Source: Candidatus Scatomorpha stercoravium (lineage in GTDB: Bacteria; Bacillota; Clostridia; Oscillospirales; Oscillospiraceae). From it: a stretch of DNA of 9,446 nt. Under the pieces are notes generated by a model. That model was not told where the DNA came from. It saw nothing but the letters and a program-made list of their open reading frames with translations, and did no database searches. Positions 1 to 7,247 of the stretch are shown one piece after another. The position numbers and the translations under genes were made by a program. Each line of letters begins with the position of its first letter. Within the stretch, counting starts at the first letter, position 1. The DNA is taken from the NCBI GenBank assembly GCA_018716005.1, contig DVKN01000052.1:1-9446 (forward strand), given 5' to 3'.

Positions 1-1724
1 GTCATGAGGGCGTCCATGCCGCCCTGGACGAGCTTCTCGGTGCGGGTGTCTATCGAGCTCGTGGCCTCGTCGAGTATGAGCACGGGGGGATCGGCGACCG
101 CGGCGCGGGCGATGGCGAGCAGCTGGCGCTGGCCCTGGCTGAGGTTCGCGCCGTCGCCGGTGAGCATGGTGTTGTAGCCGTCGGGCAGGCGGCGGATGAA
201 GCCGTCGGCGTTCGCGAGCGTGGCGGCGGCGATGCACTCCTCGTCCGTGGCCTCGAGGTTGCCGTAGCGGATGTTGTCCATGACCGTGCCGGTGAAGAGG
301 TGCGTATCCTGGAGCACCATGCCGAGGCTGCGGCGGAGGTCCTGCTTCTTTATCTTGTTGATGTTTATGCCGTCGTAGCGAATCTTGCCGTCGGCGATGT
401 CGTAGAAGCGGTTTATGAGGTTCGTAATCGTGGTCTTGCCCGCGCCGGTCGCGCCGACGAAGGCAATCTTCTGGCCGGGTTTGGCCCACATGGAGATGTC
501 GTGGAGGACCATCTTATCCTCGTCGTAGCCGAAGTCCACGTGGTCGAAGACGACCTGTCCCTGAAGCTGGGTGTAGGTGACGGTGCCCTCGGCCCTGTGC
601 GGGTGCTTCCAGGCCCAGATATTCGTGCGCTCCTCGGTCTCGACGAGCTCGCCGTTACTGTCGAACTTCGCGTTCACGAGCTCGACGTAGCCCTCGTCCT
701 TCTCGGGCTCCTGGTCCATGAGGTCGAAGACGCGCTGCGCGCCGGCGGCGGCGGTGACGACGAAGTTAATCTGCATGGAGAGCTGGCTTATGGGCTGGGT
801 GAAGCTCTTGTTGAGGCCGACGAAGGTGACGACCGTGCCGACCGTGACGCCCGCGAGGCCGTTTATGGCGAGTATCGCGCCGACAATGGCGACGACGGCG
901 TAGCTGAGCCAGCCGATGTTCGCGTTGACGGGCATGAGCATGTTGGCGAAGGTGTTGGCCATGAGGCCGCTCTGGCGGAGCTCCTCGTTGACCTTCCGGA
1001 AGCCGGCCTTGGCCTCCTCCTCGTGGCAGAAGACCTTGACGACCTTCTGGCCGTCCATCATCTCCTCGATGTAGCCGTCGACTGCGCCGAGGTCATGCTG
1101 CTGCTTGATGTAGTACTTAGCGGAGAACTGCGTGAACTTCGCCGTGACGAAGAGCATGAGCGCGGCGGTGAGTATGCTTATGACGGTCAGGGCCGGGTTG
1201 AGCACCAGCATGGTGATGAGCGTGGCTATCATGGTGATGGCCGAGTTGATGGTCTGGGGTATGACCTGGCTTATGAGCTGGCGGAGCGTGTCGATGTCGT
1301 TCGTGTACACGGACATGATGTCGCCGTGGGCGTGGGTGTCGAAGTACTTTATCGGCAGGGACTCCATCTTCGAGAAGAGCTCGTTGCGCAGCAGGAGCAT
1401 GGTGCCCTGGCTGACGTTGACCATCAGGCGGCTGTAGCAGTAGGCGGCCATGATGCCGGCGGCCATGATGCATATGAGCTCTATTATGTCGTTGAAGAGC
1501 TCGGGGAAGAGGTTCGCCCCCGTGCTGAGCATGGGCTCAATGTAGTCGTCGACGAGCGTCTGCGGGAAGGTCGCGCCTATGACGCTGGTGACGGCGTTAA
1601 TGAGTATGCAGGCTATTACGAGCACGAATATCCACTTATAGTGGTCGAGCATATACTTTATGACGCGGTTCAGCAGGGGCAGGGAGCCCTTTATGTGCCC
1701 GCGGCGGGATTTGGTCTGGTTCAT
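1..1724 (-). CDS. ABC exporter half-transporter, catalytic-site subunit (3' end outside window)
   Basis: This is an ATP-binding cassette exporter subunit with a fused transmembrane domain and nucleotide-binding domain. The 574 codons visible run off the left edge before the switch histidine. Residues ~30-330 form the membrane domain, with hydrophobic segments near 31-51, 80-97, 160-195 and 275-305. A hydrophilic linker of about 50 residues (~340-390) separates it from the ATPase domain and is longer than in the partner subunit. ATPase motifs: Walker A GATGAGKT (424-431), Q-loop Gln472, signature LSQGQ (528-532, Gln in place of the first Gly of LSGGQ), Walker B VLILDE with Asp552 and catalytic Glu553, and D-loop SSID. 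The ATG at 1722-1724 is preceded by GAGGAGG (1734-1740), and the upstream exporter gene stops 16 nt away, so the two are co-transcribed. The intact Walker B with an altered signature matches the catalytic half of heterodimeric exporters such as TM287/288 and BmrCD. The cargo, a drug, peptide or lipid, cannot be read from the sequence. Confidence 0.95.
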   Translation of the reverse strand, partial: MNQTKSRRGHIKGSLPLLNRVIKYMLDHYKWIFVLVIACILINAVTSVIGATFPQTLVDDYIEPMLSTGANLFPELFNDIIELICIMAAGIMAAYCYSRLMVNVSQGTMLLLRNELFSKMESLPIKYFDTHAHGDIMSVYTNDIDTLRQLISQVIPQTINSAITMIATLITMLVLNPALTVISILTAALMLFVTAKFTQFSAKYYIKQQHDLGAVDGYIEEMMDGQKVVKVFCHEEEAKAGFRKVNEELRQSGLMANTFANMLMPVNANIGWLSYAVVAIVGAILAINGLAGVTVGTVVTFVGLNKSFTQPISQLSMQINFVVTAAAGAQRVFDLMDQEPEKDEGYVELVNAKFDSNGELVETEERTNIWAWKHPHRAEGTVTYTQLQGQVVFDHVDFGYDEDKMVLHDISMWAKPGQKIAFVGATGAGKTTITNLINRFYDIADGKIRYDGININKIKKQDLRRSLGMVLQDTHLFTGTVMDNIRYGNLEATDEECIAAATLANADGFIRRLPDGYNTMLTGDGANLSQGQRQLLAIARAAVADPPVLILDEATSSIDTRTEKLVQGGMDALM

Positions 1725-1740
1725 GTGCTGCTCCCTCCTC

Positions 1741-3480
1741 TCAGCCCGGCTGGTCGAAGTCGCCGCCGCCGTTAATCTGACTCTCATAGATGTCCTTATA
1801 TATCTCGTTCGTCTTAAGGAGGTTCTCGTGAGTGTCGAAGGCGTTTATCCTGCCCTCGTCGAGGACAAGTATGCGGTCGGCGTCCTGGACGCTGGAGATG
1901 CGCTGGGCGATGATTATCTTGGTGGTGCCGGGTATGCTCTCGCGGAAGGCGGCGCGGATGCGCGCGTCGGTGGCGGTGTCGACGGCGCTGGTGGAGTCGT
2001 CGAGTATGAGTACCTTCGGCTTCTTGAGCAGGGCGCGGGCGATGCACAGGCGCTGCTTCTGGCCGCCGGAGACGTTGTTGCCGCCGCGCTCTATGCGCGT
2101 GTCGTAGCCGTCCGGGAAGCGGTCTATGAATTCGTCGGCGCAGGCGGCGCGGCAGGCGGCCTTGCACTCCTCGAGCGTGGCGTCCGCGTTGCCCCAGCGG
2201 AGGTTATCGAGTATCGTGCCGGTGAAGAGCGTGTTCTTCTGCAGCACGACGGCGACCTGGTTGCGGAGGGCCTCCATGTCGTAGTCCCTGACGTTTATGC
2301 CGCCGACGCGCACCTCGCCGTCGTTGACGTCGTAGAGGCGGCAGATGAGGTTCACGAGGCTCGACTTGCCCGCGCCGGTGCCGCCTATGACGCCTATCGT
2401 CTCGCCGGACTTTATGTGCAGGTCTATGTCCGAGAGGGCGTTCTTGCCGGAGCCGTGCTTATAGGAGAAGTTGACGTGGTCGAAGTCGATGCTGCCGTTG
2501 GGGACCTCGAAGACGGGGTTCTCGGGGTCGTGGAGGTCGGGCGTCTCGCGCAGGACCTCGCTTATGCGCCTCACGCTGGCGAGGGACATGGTTATCATGA
2601 CCACCAGCATACTGAGCATCATGAGGCTCATGAGCAGGCTCATTATGTAGCTGAAGAGGCTCGTGAGGTCGCCCGTGGTGAGGCTGCCGCCAACTATGAG
2701 CTCCGCGCCCATCCAGCTGACCATGATGATGCAGAAGTAGACGCTGAGCATCATGGCGGGGTTATTGAAGGCGAGGAGGCTCTCAGCCTTGACGGCGAGC
2801 TTGTAGAGCACGGTGCTGGCCTTCGAGAACTTCCTGTCCTCGTAGCCCTCGCGCACGAAGGCCTTCACGACGCGTATCGCGGAGACGTTCTCCTGGACGC
2901 TCGCGTTGAGGTCGTCGTAGCCGTCGAACATACGGTTGAAGATGCGTATGGTCACGACCATGATGGCGCCGAGCACGACCATGAGGAAGACGGCCGCGAT
3001 GCCGAAGGTCGGGGCTATCTGCGGGCAGATGATGAGGCACATGATGAAGCTGAAGATAAGGTTCAGCGGCGCGCGCACCGCCATGCGGGTGCACATCATA
3101 TAGGCCCACTGCACGTTCGTGATGTCCGTCGTCATGCGGGTGACGAGGCCGGGCACGGAGAACTTGTCGATGTTGGAGAAGGAAAAGGTCTGTACGTTAT
3201 TGTATATGGCCTCGCGCAGGTTCGCGGCGAAGCCCGTGGCGGACTTGGAAGCGAAGCGGCCCGCGAGCGCGCCGAAGCCGAGCGAGACAATGGCCATGAC
3301 GACCATGAGTATGCCGTAGCGCACGACGACGCCGATATTCGCAGCCTTGAGGCCGTCGTCGATGATGATGGCGGTGATGAAGGGCATCAGTATCTCCAGA
3401 AGCACCTCGCCGCAGGTGAGGCCCATGGTGATAAAGGCGTCCTTCCCGTACTTACCCGCCTGTTTTAGTACGATTTTCAA
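1741..3480 (-). CDS. ABC exporter half-transporter, degenerate-site subunit
   Basis: This is a complete 579-residue fused membrane/ATPase exporter subunit. The membrane domain covers ~15-310, with hydrophobic stretches near 20-40, 52-72, 138-178, 240-265 and 270-300. ATPase motifs: Walker A GGTGAGKS (366-373), Q-loop Gln414, a canonical signature VSGGQ (470-474), and Walker B LILDD, in which the catalytic Glu is replaced by Asp495. The switch histidine is replaced by Gln526 in IIIAQRIS. Degenerate residues here plus the non-canonical LSQGQ in the downstream partner are the expected pattern for an asymmetric heterodimer. The consensus ATP site would use the partner's Walker A/B with this protein's VSGGQ. 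The start is a TTG (3478-3480) with GGAGGG about 8 nt upstream, lying inside the last codons of the marR-like gene, whose stop is 4 nt away, so the genes are probably translationally coupled. The product is an integral membrane protein, and multidrug efflux is the usual role in this arrangement. Confidence 0.96.
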   Translation of the reverse strand: MKIVLKQAGKYGKDAFITMGLTCGEVLLEILMPFITAIIIDDGLKAANIGVVVRYGILMVVMAIVSLGFGALAGRFASKSATGFAANLREAIYNNVQTFSFSNIDKFSVPGLVTRMTTDITNVQWAYMMCTRMAVRAPLNLIFSFIMCLIICPQIAPTFGIAAVFLMVVLGAIMVVTIRIFNRMFDGYDDLNASVQENVSAIRVVKAFVREGYEDRKFSKASTVLYKLAVKAESLLAFNNPAMMLSVYFCIIMVSWMGAELIVGGSLTTGDLTSLFSYIMSLLMSLMMLSMLVVMITMSLASVRRISEVLRETPDLHDPENPVFEVPNGSIDFDHVNFSYKHGSGKNALSDIDLHIKSGETIGVIGGTGAGKSSLVNLICRLYDVNDGEVRVGGINVRDYDMEALRNQVAVVLQKNTLFTGTILDNLRWGNADATLEECKAACRAACADEFIDRFPDGYDTRIERGGNNVSGGQKQRLCIARALLKKPKVLILDDSTSAVDTATDARIRAAFRESIPGTTKIIIAQRISSVQDADRILVLDEGRINAFDTHENLLKTNEIYKDIYESQINGGGDFDQPG

Positions 3481-3484
3481 GCGA

Positions 3485-3943
3485 TTATCCCTCCAGAATG
3501 CTATGAACTTCAGTGTCCGCGAGATTGGCGAGCATCTTCTTCTGCAGGCGCATTAGCGTCCCGAGCTCCTCGGGCGTGAAGCCGCGGTAGAGCTGCTCCG
3601 GTATGGCCCGGAGCGCCGCGTCCATCACGTCGCGGGCCCGCCTGCCCTTGTCGGTGGCGAAGAGCAGCTTGCGCCTCTCGTCGAGCCTGTAGGCTTCGAC
3701 GCGCACATAGCCCTTCTCGCGCAGCCGCTTTATTATGCCCGAGGCCGCGGCCAGGGAGAAATTCAGCTCGCGGTGTACATCCGTGGGCGAGACGCCCTCC
3801 GGCGCGTGCGCCATTATAAAGAGCAGCACGCGGGCCTGTACTTCGGTGAGCCCCTCCTGCGCGAGGGCGCGGTTGCCCCTGGACTGCAGCTGGATGCTGA
3901 TGCACCTGCTGTCCCTCACCATTTCGCCGAGGTCAACGTCCAT
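3485..3943 (-). CDS. MarR-family transcriptional regulator
   Basis: This 152-residue protein has the length and layout of a MarR winged helix-turn-helix dimer. The helix-turn-helix lies at ~51-76 (VSPTDVHRELNFS, then IIKRLREKGYV). The wing lies at ~81-100 and includes the family-typical D-x-R of LDERRK (Asp88, Arg90). The N- and C-terminal helices would form the dimer interface. The ATG (3941-3943) has GAGAAGGAGG upstream at 3951-3960. The gene is first in an operon with two exporter subunits, with gaps of 4 and 16 nt. The common arrangement is a MarR repressor released by a small molecule that then allows expression of its own operon. The direct repeat over the predicted start point (3973-3996) fits such autoregulation. 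The ligand is unknown. Confidence 0.93.
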   Translation of the reverse strand: MDVDLGEMVRDSRCISIQLQSRGNRALAQEGLTEVQARVLLFIMAHAPEGVSPTDVHRELNFSLAAASGIIKRLREKGYVRVEAYRLDERRKLLFATDKGRRARDVMDAALRAIPEQLYRGFTPEELGTLMRLQKKMLANLADTEVHSILEG

Positions 3944-3972
3944 GTCTGCGCCTCCTTCTCATGATGTTTCAT

Positions 3973-3996
3973 GACGTTGATTATTTGGACGTTGAT
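3973..3996. promoter_or_regulatory. Candidate operator: 9-bp direct repeat upstream of the MarR gene
   Basis: GACGTTGAT occurs twice, at 3973-3981 and 3988-3996, a 15-bp spacing. On the minus strand the pair starts just after the predicted -10 box and spans the predicted start point, about 30-50 nt ahead of the MarR-like start codon. A protein bound here would block the promoter. MarR sites are more often inverted repeats, so assignment to this regulator is an inference. Confidence 0.45.
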
Positions 3997-3997
3997 A

Positions 3998-4026
3998 TTT
4001 ATAGCACAAGCGGGCTTGAAAGTGAA
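3998..4026 (-). promoter_or_regulatory. Predicted sigma-A-type promoter of the MarR/exporter operon
   Basis: On the minus strand, TTCACT (4021-4026) is followed after 17 nt by TATAAA (3998-4003). The -35 box matches TTGACA at 4 of 6 positions and the -10 box matches TATAAT at 5 of 6. The predicted start point is near 3991, leaving a leader of roughly 50 nt. Confidence 0.6.
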
Positions 4027-4032
4027 ATTCAA
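4016..4032. promoter_or_regulatory. 17-bp dyad TTGAA-N7-TTCAA over the divergent -35 boxes
   Basis: The 5-bp arms TTGAA (4016-4020) and TTCAA (4028-4032) are perfect complements around a 7-nt spacer. The dyad covers both -35 boxes. LysR-type proteins usually autoregulate from such dyads in the divergent intergenic region, so this is a candidate site for the adjacent LysR protein. Arms this short in an AT-rich promoter could also arise by chance. Confidence 0.35.
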
Positions 4033-4044
4033 ATGTGTTATTAT
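4016..4044 (+). promoter_or_regulatory. Predicted sigma-A-type promoter of the LysR-family gene
   Basis: TTGAAA (4016-4021) and TATTAT (4039-4044) are separated by 17 nt, close to the TTGACA/TATAAT consensus. The start point would fall near 4051, giving a leader of about 60 nt before the TTG start. Its -35 box shares base 4021 with the -35 box of the divergent operon, so both polymerases cannot bind at once. Confidence 0.62.
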
Positions 4045-4112
4045 CTATAAAACGTTTTTATAGCACTTGCGTATCACACAAGTACGCGGGGCGGAAGGGG
4101 AGGCGGATTTGT

Positions 4113-5003
4113 TTGAATACGACACAGCTCGAGTGCTTCCTGGCGGTGGCGAACAGCCTGAACTTTTCCCGCGCGGCGGAGCAGCTGCGCCTCACGCAGC
4201 CGGCGGTGAGCCATCAGATAAGCTCGCTCGAGGACGAGCTGGGCGTCCGGCTCTTCAGCCGCACGAGCCGGAGCGTGCGCCTCACGCAGGAGGGCTATCT
4301 CTTCACGCAGTACGCCGGCGAGATACTGAGGCTCTTCAACGTCTCGCGCGGGCGGGTGCGCGCCGTGGGCGAGGATACGGCGAGGACGCTCGGCATAGGC
4401 TGCCGGAATACGCTGGAGCTGCGGCTGCTGACGCGGGCCCTGGGCCGGCTGCGCGGGGAATCCGAGGGCTTTATACCGCTGCTGCGCGTCGTGCCGCACG
4501 ATTCGCTCGAGATGCTGCTCCTGGACGGGGAGATAGCCATGATGCCGACCTTCCGGGAGAGCTGCCCGAAGGGGGCCGTATACCGCGAGCTGTGCAGCGC
4601 GGGCGTGGTCTGCGCCGTGAGCCACGAGAGCCCCGCCGCCGGGAGGGAGAGCCTCAGCGTGCAGGAGATATGCGCCCTCGGCCGCGTCGCGCTCTCGAGG
4701 CCGAACGCCTCGCCCCGGGAGATAGTCGCGGTGCAGAACCAGCTCATAGCCGGCCATTCGCCCGGGGACATAATCTTCTGCGAGAGCATAGAGACGCAGC
4801 TCGCGACGATAGCGGCGGGCTTCGCCGTGGCCGTCTTCGCGAAAACGCCCGGCCTCGAGCTCGCGGGCGTGGAATTCATACCCGTCGAGGACACGACGAG
4901 GCTCTCCTACGGCGTCGCGTACATGGCGGACGAGCTCACGCCCCTGCTCAGGCGCCTCATAGGGATGCTCGCCGCCGAGAGCGCGAAATATGAGCGGAAT
5001 TAA
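4113..5003 (+). CDS. LysR-family transcriptional regulator
   Basis: This is a 296-residue protein when started at TTG 4113-4115, placed 9 nt after the strong site GGGGAGG (4097-4103). That start puts the family-typical opening NTTQLECFLAVANSLNFSRAA at the N-terminus. The frame extends upstream to a GTG at 4035, but that would run through the predicted promoter and add 26 residues absent from the family. The helix-turn-helix lies at ~18-58 (SRAAEQLRLTQPAVSHQISSLEDELGVRLF). A linker helix follows (~60-85), then an effector-binding domain of two alpha/beta lobes (~90-296). The gene lies upstream of, and on the same strand as, the FecCD-type transporter operon and is divergent from the MarR operon. 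It may control either one, but no target is proven. The co-inducer cannot be guessed from the sequence. Confidence 0.93.
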   Translation: MNTTQLECFLAVANSLNFSRAAEQLRLTQPAVSHQISSLEDELGVRLFSRTSRSVRLTQEGYLFTQYAGEILRLFNVSRGRVRAVGEDTARTLGIGCRNTLELRLLTRALGRLRGESEGFIPLLRVVPHDSLEMLLLDGEIAMMPTFRESCPKGAVYRELCSAGVVCAVSHESPAAGRESLSVQEICALGRVALSRPNASPREIVAVQNQLIAGHSPGDIIFCESIETQLATIAAGFAVAVFAKTPGLELAGVEFIPVEDTTRLSYGVAYMADELTPLLRRLIGMLAAESAKYERN

Positions 5004-5016
5004 CCCCCCGGGGGGC

Positions 5017-5045
5017 TTGCGGGCCCGGCGGAGGGCAGTTATAAT
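5017..5045 (+). promoter_or_regulatory. Predicted promoter of the transporter/FmdE operon
   Basis: A perfect -10 box TATAAT (5040-5045) lies 17 nt after TTGCGG (5017-5022), which keeps only the TTG of the -35 consensus. The start point would be near 5052. An inexact 17-bp dyad TTCAA-N7-TTGAA (5050-5066) covers the start point and ends just before the ribosome binding site AGGAG (5068-5072). The weak -35 box suggests that an activator or another form of control may be needed. Confidence 0.6.
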
Positions 5046-5083
5046 CATTTTCAACAGAGTTTTGAACAGGAGTAATGGCAACT

Positions 5084-6187
5084 ATGTTGAAAAGGTTGAC
5101 GATAATTACGATAACTCTCCTCACGGCCCTCGCCCTGACGGCCTGCGGGACGCCGGAGGGCGACTCTGACGAGGCCGGGGGCCGGGTGATAACCGACTCG
5201 CTGGGCCGCGAGGTGAGCGTACCGGAGACGGTGGAGAGCATCGTCGTCCTCGGGAACGCCCCGCGCATGGCCGTGTACCTGGGGCTTGGGGATATGGTCG
5301 CGGGCTATTCCGGCATGAGCAGCGGGGACATAAGCCCGCTCACGGCCTACGCCTACGTCACGCGGGACGCATGGGCGGATAAGAGCGTCGTGGGGACGGA
5401 TTCCTCCGGGAGCACCTCCTACAACAGCGAGGCGATAATCCTGACCGGGGCGGACGTCATATTCTGCACGGCGACGGCGGACGTCGCGGACAGGCTCCAG
5501 CGCGAGACGGGCATACCCTGCCTCGCCCTCGAGCAGGGGACGCTCTTCGGCGAGGACTTCGAGCGCTCGCTCGCCATAATGGCCGGGGCCTGCGGCGTGA
5601 CGGAGCGGGCGGAGGAGATATCCGCGTATGTGGACGAGTGCTTCGCCGAGCTCGGGAGCCTCACGGCGGACGTACCCGAGGCGGAGCGGCCGAGCGTCCT
5701 CTCGGCAGCGGCGACTTTCCGGGGCCCGCACGGGATAGAGGGTATCCGCGTCAACGACCCCGTCATGCTCAGCGTGAACGCCCTGAATCTCGCCGACGAC
5801 GGCAGCGAGGGCGCGCAGTCCTACACCGTGGACAAGGAGCAGATTCTAGCCTGGGACCCGGAGTACATCTTCCTCGACTCGGGCGGCGTCGCGCTCGTGC
5901 GGCAGGATTACGCCGCGCACCCGGACTATTACGCGGGGCTCTCGGCCTTTAATTCCGGGCGGATATACCAGTACCCGAGCTCGACGAGCTACTACGACAA
6001 CATGGAGATAAGCCTCGCCAACTGCTACTTCGTGGGGAGCGTGCTCTATCCGGAGCGCTTCGCGGGAGTGGACTTCGAGGAGAAGGCGGCGGAGATATTC
6101 GGCTTCTTCCTCGGCGAGGAGGGCTATCTGGACGTGCTCGCGGAGTACGGCGCGTATTACGGGGCGGTAGATATAAGCGATGAATAG
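5084..6187 (+). CDS. ABC transporter substrate-binding lipoprotein, iron-complex/cobalamin (BtuF/FepB) family
   Basis: This 367-residue protein is the extracellular, lipid-anchored solute-binding component of the importer encoded by the next two genes. The start MLKRLTIITITLLTALALTAC is a lipoprotein signal peptide with lipobox LTAC, giving a lipidated Cys21. The mature protein opens with a Gly/Asp/Glu-rich linker, then RVITDSLGREVSVPETVESIVVLG, the usual entry strand of class III binding proteins that have two lobes joined by a rigid helix. The C-terminal lobe contains the DPEYIFLD strand and ends with LYPERFAGVDFEEKAAEIF, a tail seen in iron-complex-type binding proteins. Two ATGs are possible. 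The one at 5075 lies only 2 nt from AGGAG (5068-5072), whereas 5084 has an 11-nt gap and begins cleanly with the signal peptide, so 5084 is preferred. The gene overlaps the permease start by 8 nt. The ligand cannot be read from the sequence; a metal oxyanion, siderophore, haem or corrinoid are all possible. Confidence 0.93.
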   Translation: MLKRLTIITITLLTALALTACGTPEGDSDEAGGRVITDSLGREVSVPETVESIVVLGNAPRMAVYLGLGDMVAGYSGMSSGDISPLTAYAYVTRDAWADKSVVGTDSSGSTSYNSEAIILTGADVIFCTATADVADRLQRETGIPCLALEQGTLFGEDFERSLAIMAGACGVTERAEEISAYVDECFAELGSLTADVPEAERPSVLSAAATFRGPHGIEGIRVNDPVMLSVNALNLADDGSEGAQSYTVDKEQILAWDPEYIFLDSGGVALVRQDYAAHPDYYAGLSAFNSGRIYQYPSSTSYYDNMEISLANCYFVGSVLYPERFAGVDFEEKAAEIFGFFLGEEGYLDVLAEYGAYYGAVDISDE

Positions 6188-7247
6188 ACCGATACCCGGC
6201 GGCTGGGAGGGCTTACAGCGCCGGAAGCTCCTGACCCTCGCCGCGACCCTCGCCCTGCTCGCGGCGGCGGCCCTGGCCTCGGCCGGGACGGGCTCCATAA
6301 GCCTCTCGCCCGGCGAGACGCTCTCCGCGCTCTTCGGAGGCGGGAGCGATACGGCGCGCCGCGTGCTCTTTGAGATACGCTTCCCGCGCACGGCGGCGGC
6401 GGTACTCGTCGGCGCGGCCCTCGGCATGAGCGGGGCCGTGATGCAGTGCGTGCTCAATAACCCCCTCGCCAGCGCCTCCACGCTGGGCGTGAGCCAGGGC
6501 GCGGCCTTCGGCGCGGCGCTCGGCATAATCGTCTTCGGCGGCGGCGTCGCGGACGTGGGCGGGGATTACGCCGTACAGATAGACAACCCCTATATAGTTA
6601 CGCTCTGCGCCTTCGTCTGCGGCAGCGCCTCCACGGCGGCCATAGTGGCCATATCCCGGCTCAGGCGCGACCTCGGGCCCGGGGCCCTGGTCCTCGCGGG
6701 CGTGGCGCTCAGCAGCCTCTTCACGGGCGGGAGCACGCTCCTGCAATACTTCGCGGACGACACGAAGCTCGGCGCGGTCATATTCTGGACCTTCGGCGAC
6801 CTCGGCGGCACGAACTGGACGGAGCTCGCCATACTCGCCGCCGTCACAGCCGCGGCGCTCGCGTACTTCCTCGCCCGGCGCTGGGATTATAACGCCATAG
6901 CCGCCGGGAGCGACATGGCCTCGAGCCTCGGCGTGAACGTCCGGGCCGTCGTGCTCGTGAGCATGGCCGTGTGCACCGCCGCGAGCGCGCTCGCCGTGTC
7001 CTTCGTCGGCATAATCAGCTTCATCGGCCTCGTCGCGCCCCACGCGATGCGCCGCTTCACCGGCGACGACTACCGCTGGCTCATACCCTGCTCCGCCGCG
7101 GCCGGGGCGCTGCTGCTCGTGCTCGCGGACCTCGCCTGCCGGGTTATTATAGCGCCCGTGATACTGCCCGTCGGCGCGGTGACGAGCTTCCTCGGCGCGC
7201 CGGTATTCCTGTACCTGCTGCTGAAAGGGGGCGGGAGCCGTGCTTGA
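6180..7247 (+). CDS. FecCD/BtuC-family ABC importer permease
   Basis: This 355-residue integral membrane protein would form a homodimeric channel receiving substrate from the upstream lipoprotein. It begins with a basic segment (QRRK), followed by a transmembrane helix (~17-36). Family hallmarks are RFPR (67-70), the stretch GAALGMSGAVMQCVLNNPLA (78-97) running into STLGVSQGAAFGA, the ATPase-coupling segment GLVAPHAMR (283-291) and the terminal PVILPVGAVTSFLGAPVFLY (326-345). The hydrophobicity suggests about ten membrane segments, as in BtuC. The length is slightly above the usual ~330 because of an insert at ~122-137 (GVADVGGDYAVQIDNP), which lies between helices and probably faces outside. 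The ATG overlaps the previous gene's end by 8 nt and has only a weak ribosome binding site, so translation is likely coupled. The 3' end overlaps the ATPase gene by another 8 nt. Confidence 0.95.
   Translation: MNRPIPGGWEGLQRRKLLTLAATLALLAAAALASAGTGSISLSPGETLSALFGGGSDTARRVLFEIRFPRTAAAVLVGAALGMSGAVMQCVLNNPLASASTLGVSQGAAFGAALGIIVFGGGVADVGGDYAVQIDNPYIVTLCAFVCGSASTAAIVAISRLRRDLGPGALVLAGVALSSLFTGGSTLLQYFADDTKLGAVIFWTFGDLGGTNWTELAILAAVTAAALAYFLARRWDYNAIAAGSDMASSLGVNVRAVVLVSMAVCTAASALAVSFVGIISFIGLVAPHAMRRFTGDDYRWLIPCSAAAGALLLVLADLACRVIIAPVILPVGAVTSFLGAPVFLYLLLKGGGSRA

Noticed and set aside
300..3468. Two long plus-strand open frames (491 and 602 codons) opposite the exporter genes
   Set aside because: Both are low-complexity, rich in V, E, D, A and Y, with no domain. 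They mirror the codon pattern of the minus-strand ABC genes, whose motifs are unmistakable, and lack ribosome binding sites.
4035..4112. 26-residue upstream extension of the LysR protein from a GTG
   Set aside because: It would overlap the predicted -10 box, has no ribosome binding site and adds residues that family members lack. The TTG at 4113 has GGGGAGG at good spacing.
5004..5015. CCCCCCGGGGGG palindrome after the LysR stop as a terminator
   Set aside because: It has no loop without breaking pairs and no T tract, and it sits directly before the -35 box of the next promoter. It may simply be a GC-rich run.
4067..5081. Long open frames on both strands overlapping the LysR gene
   Set aside because: They have Arg/Ala/Gly-rich sequence typical of shifted frames in GC-rich DNA, and the LysR frame has the family's helix-turn-helix and a good start site.
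5075..5083. Upstream ATG of the binding lipoprotein
   Set aside because: It is only 2 nt from the AGGAG site, whereas ATG 5084 is better spaced and begins the signal peptide directly. It remains possible.
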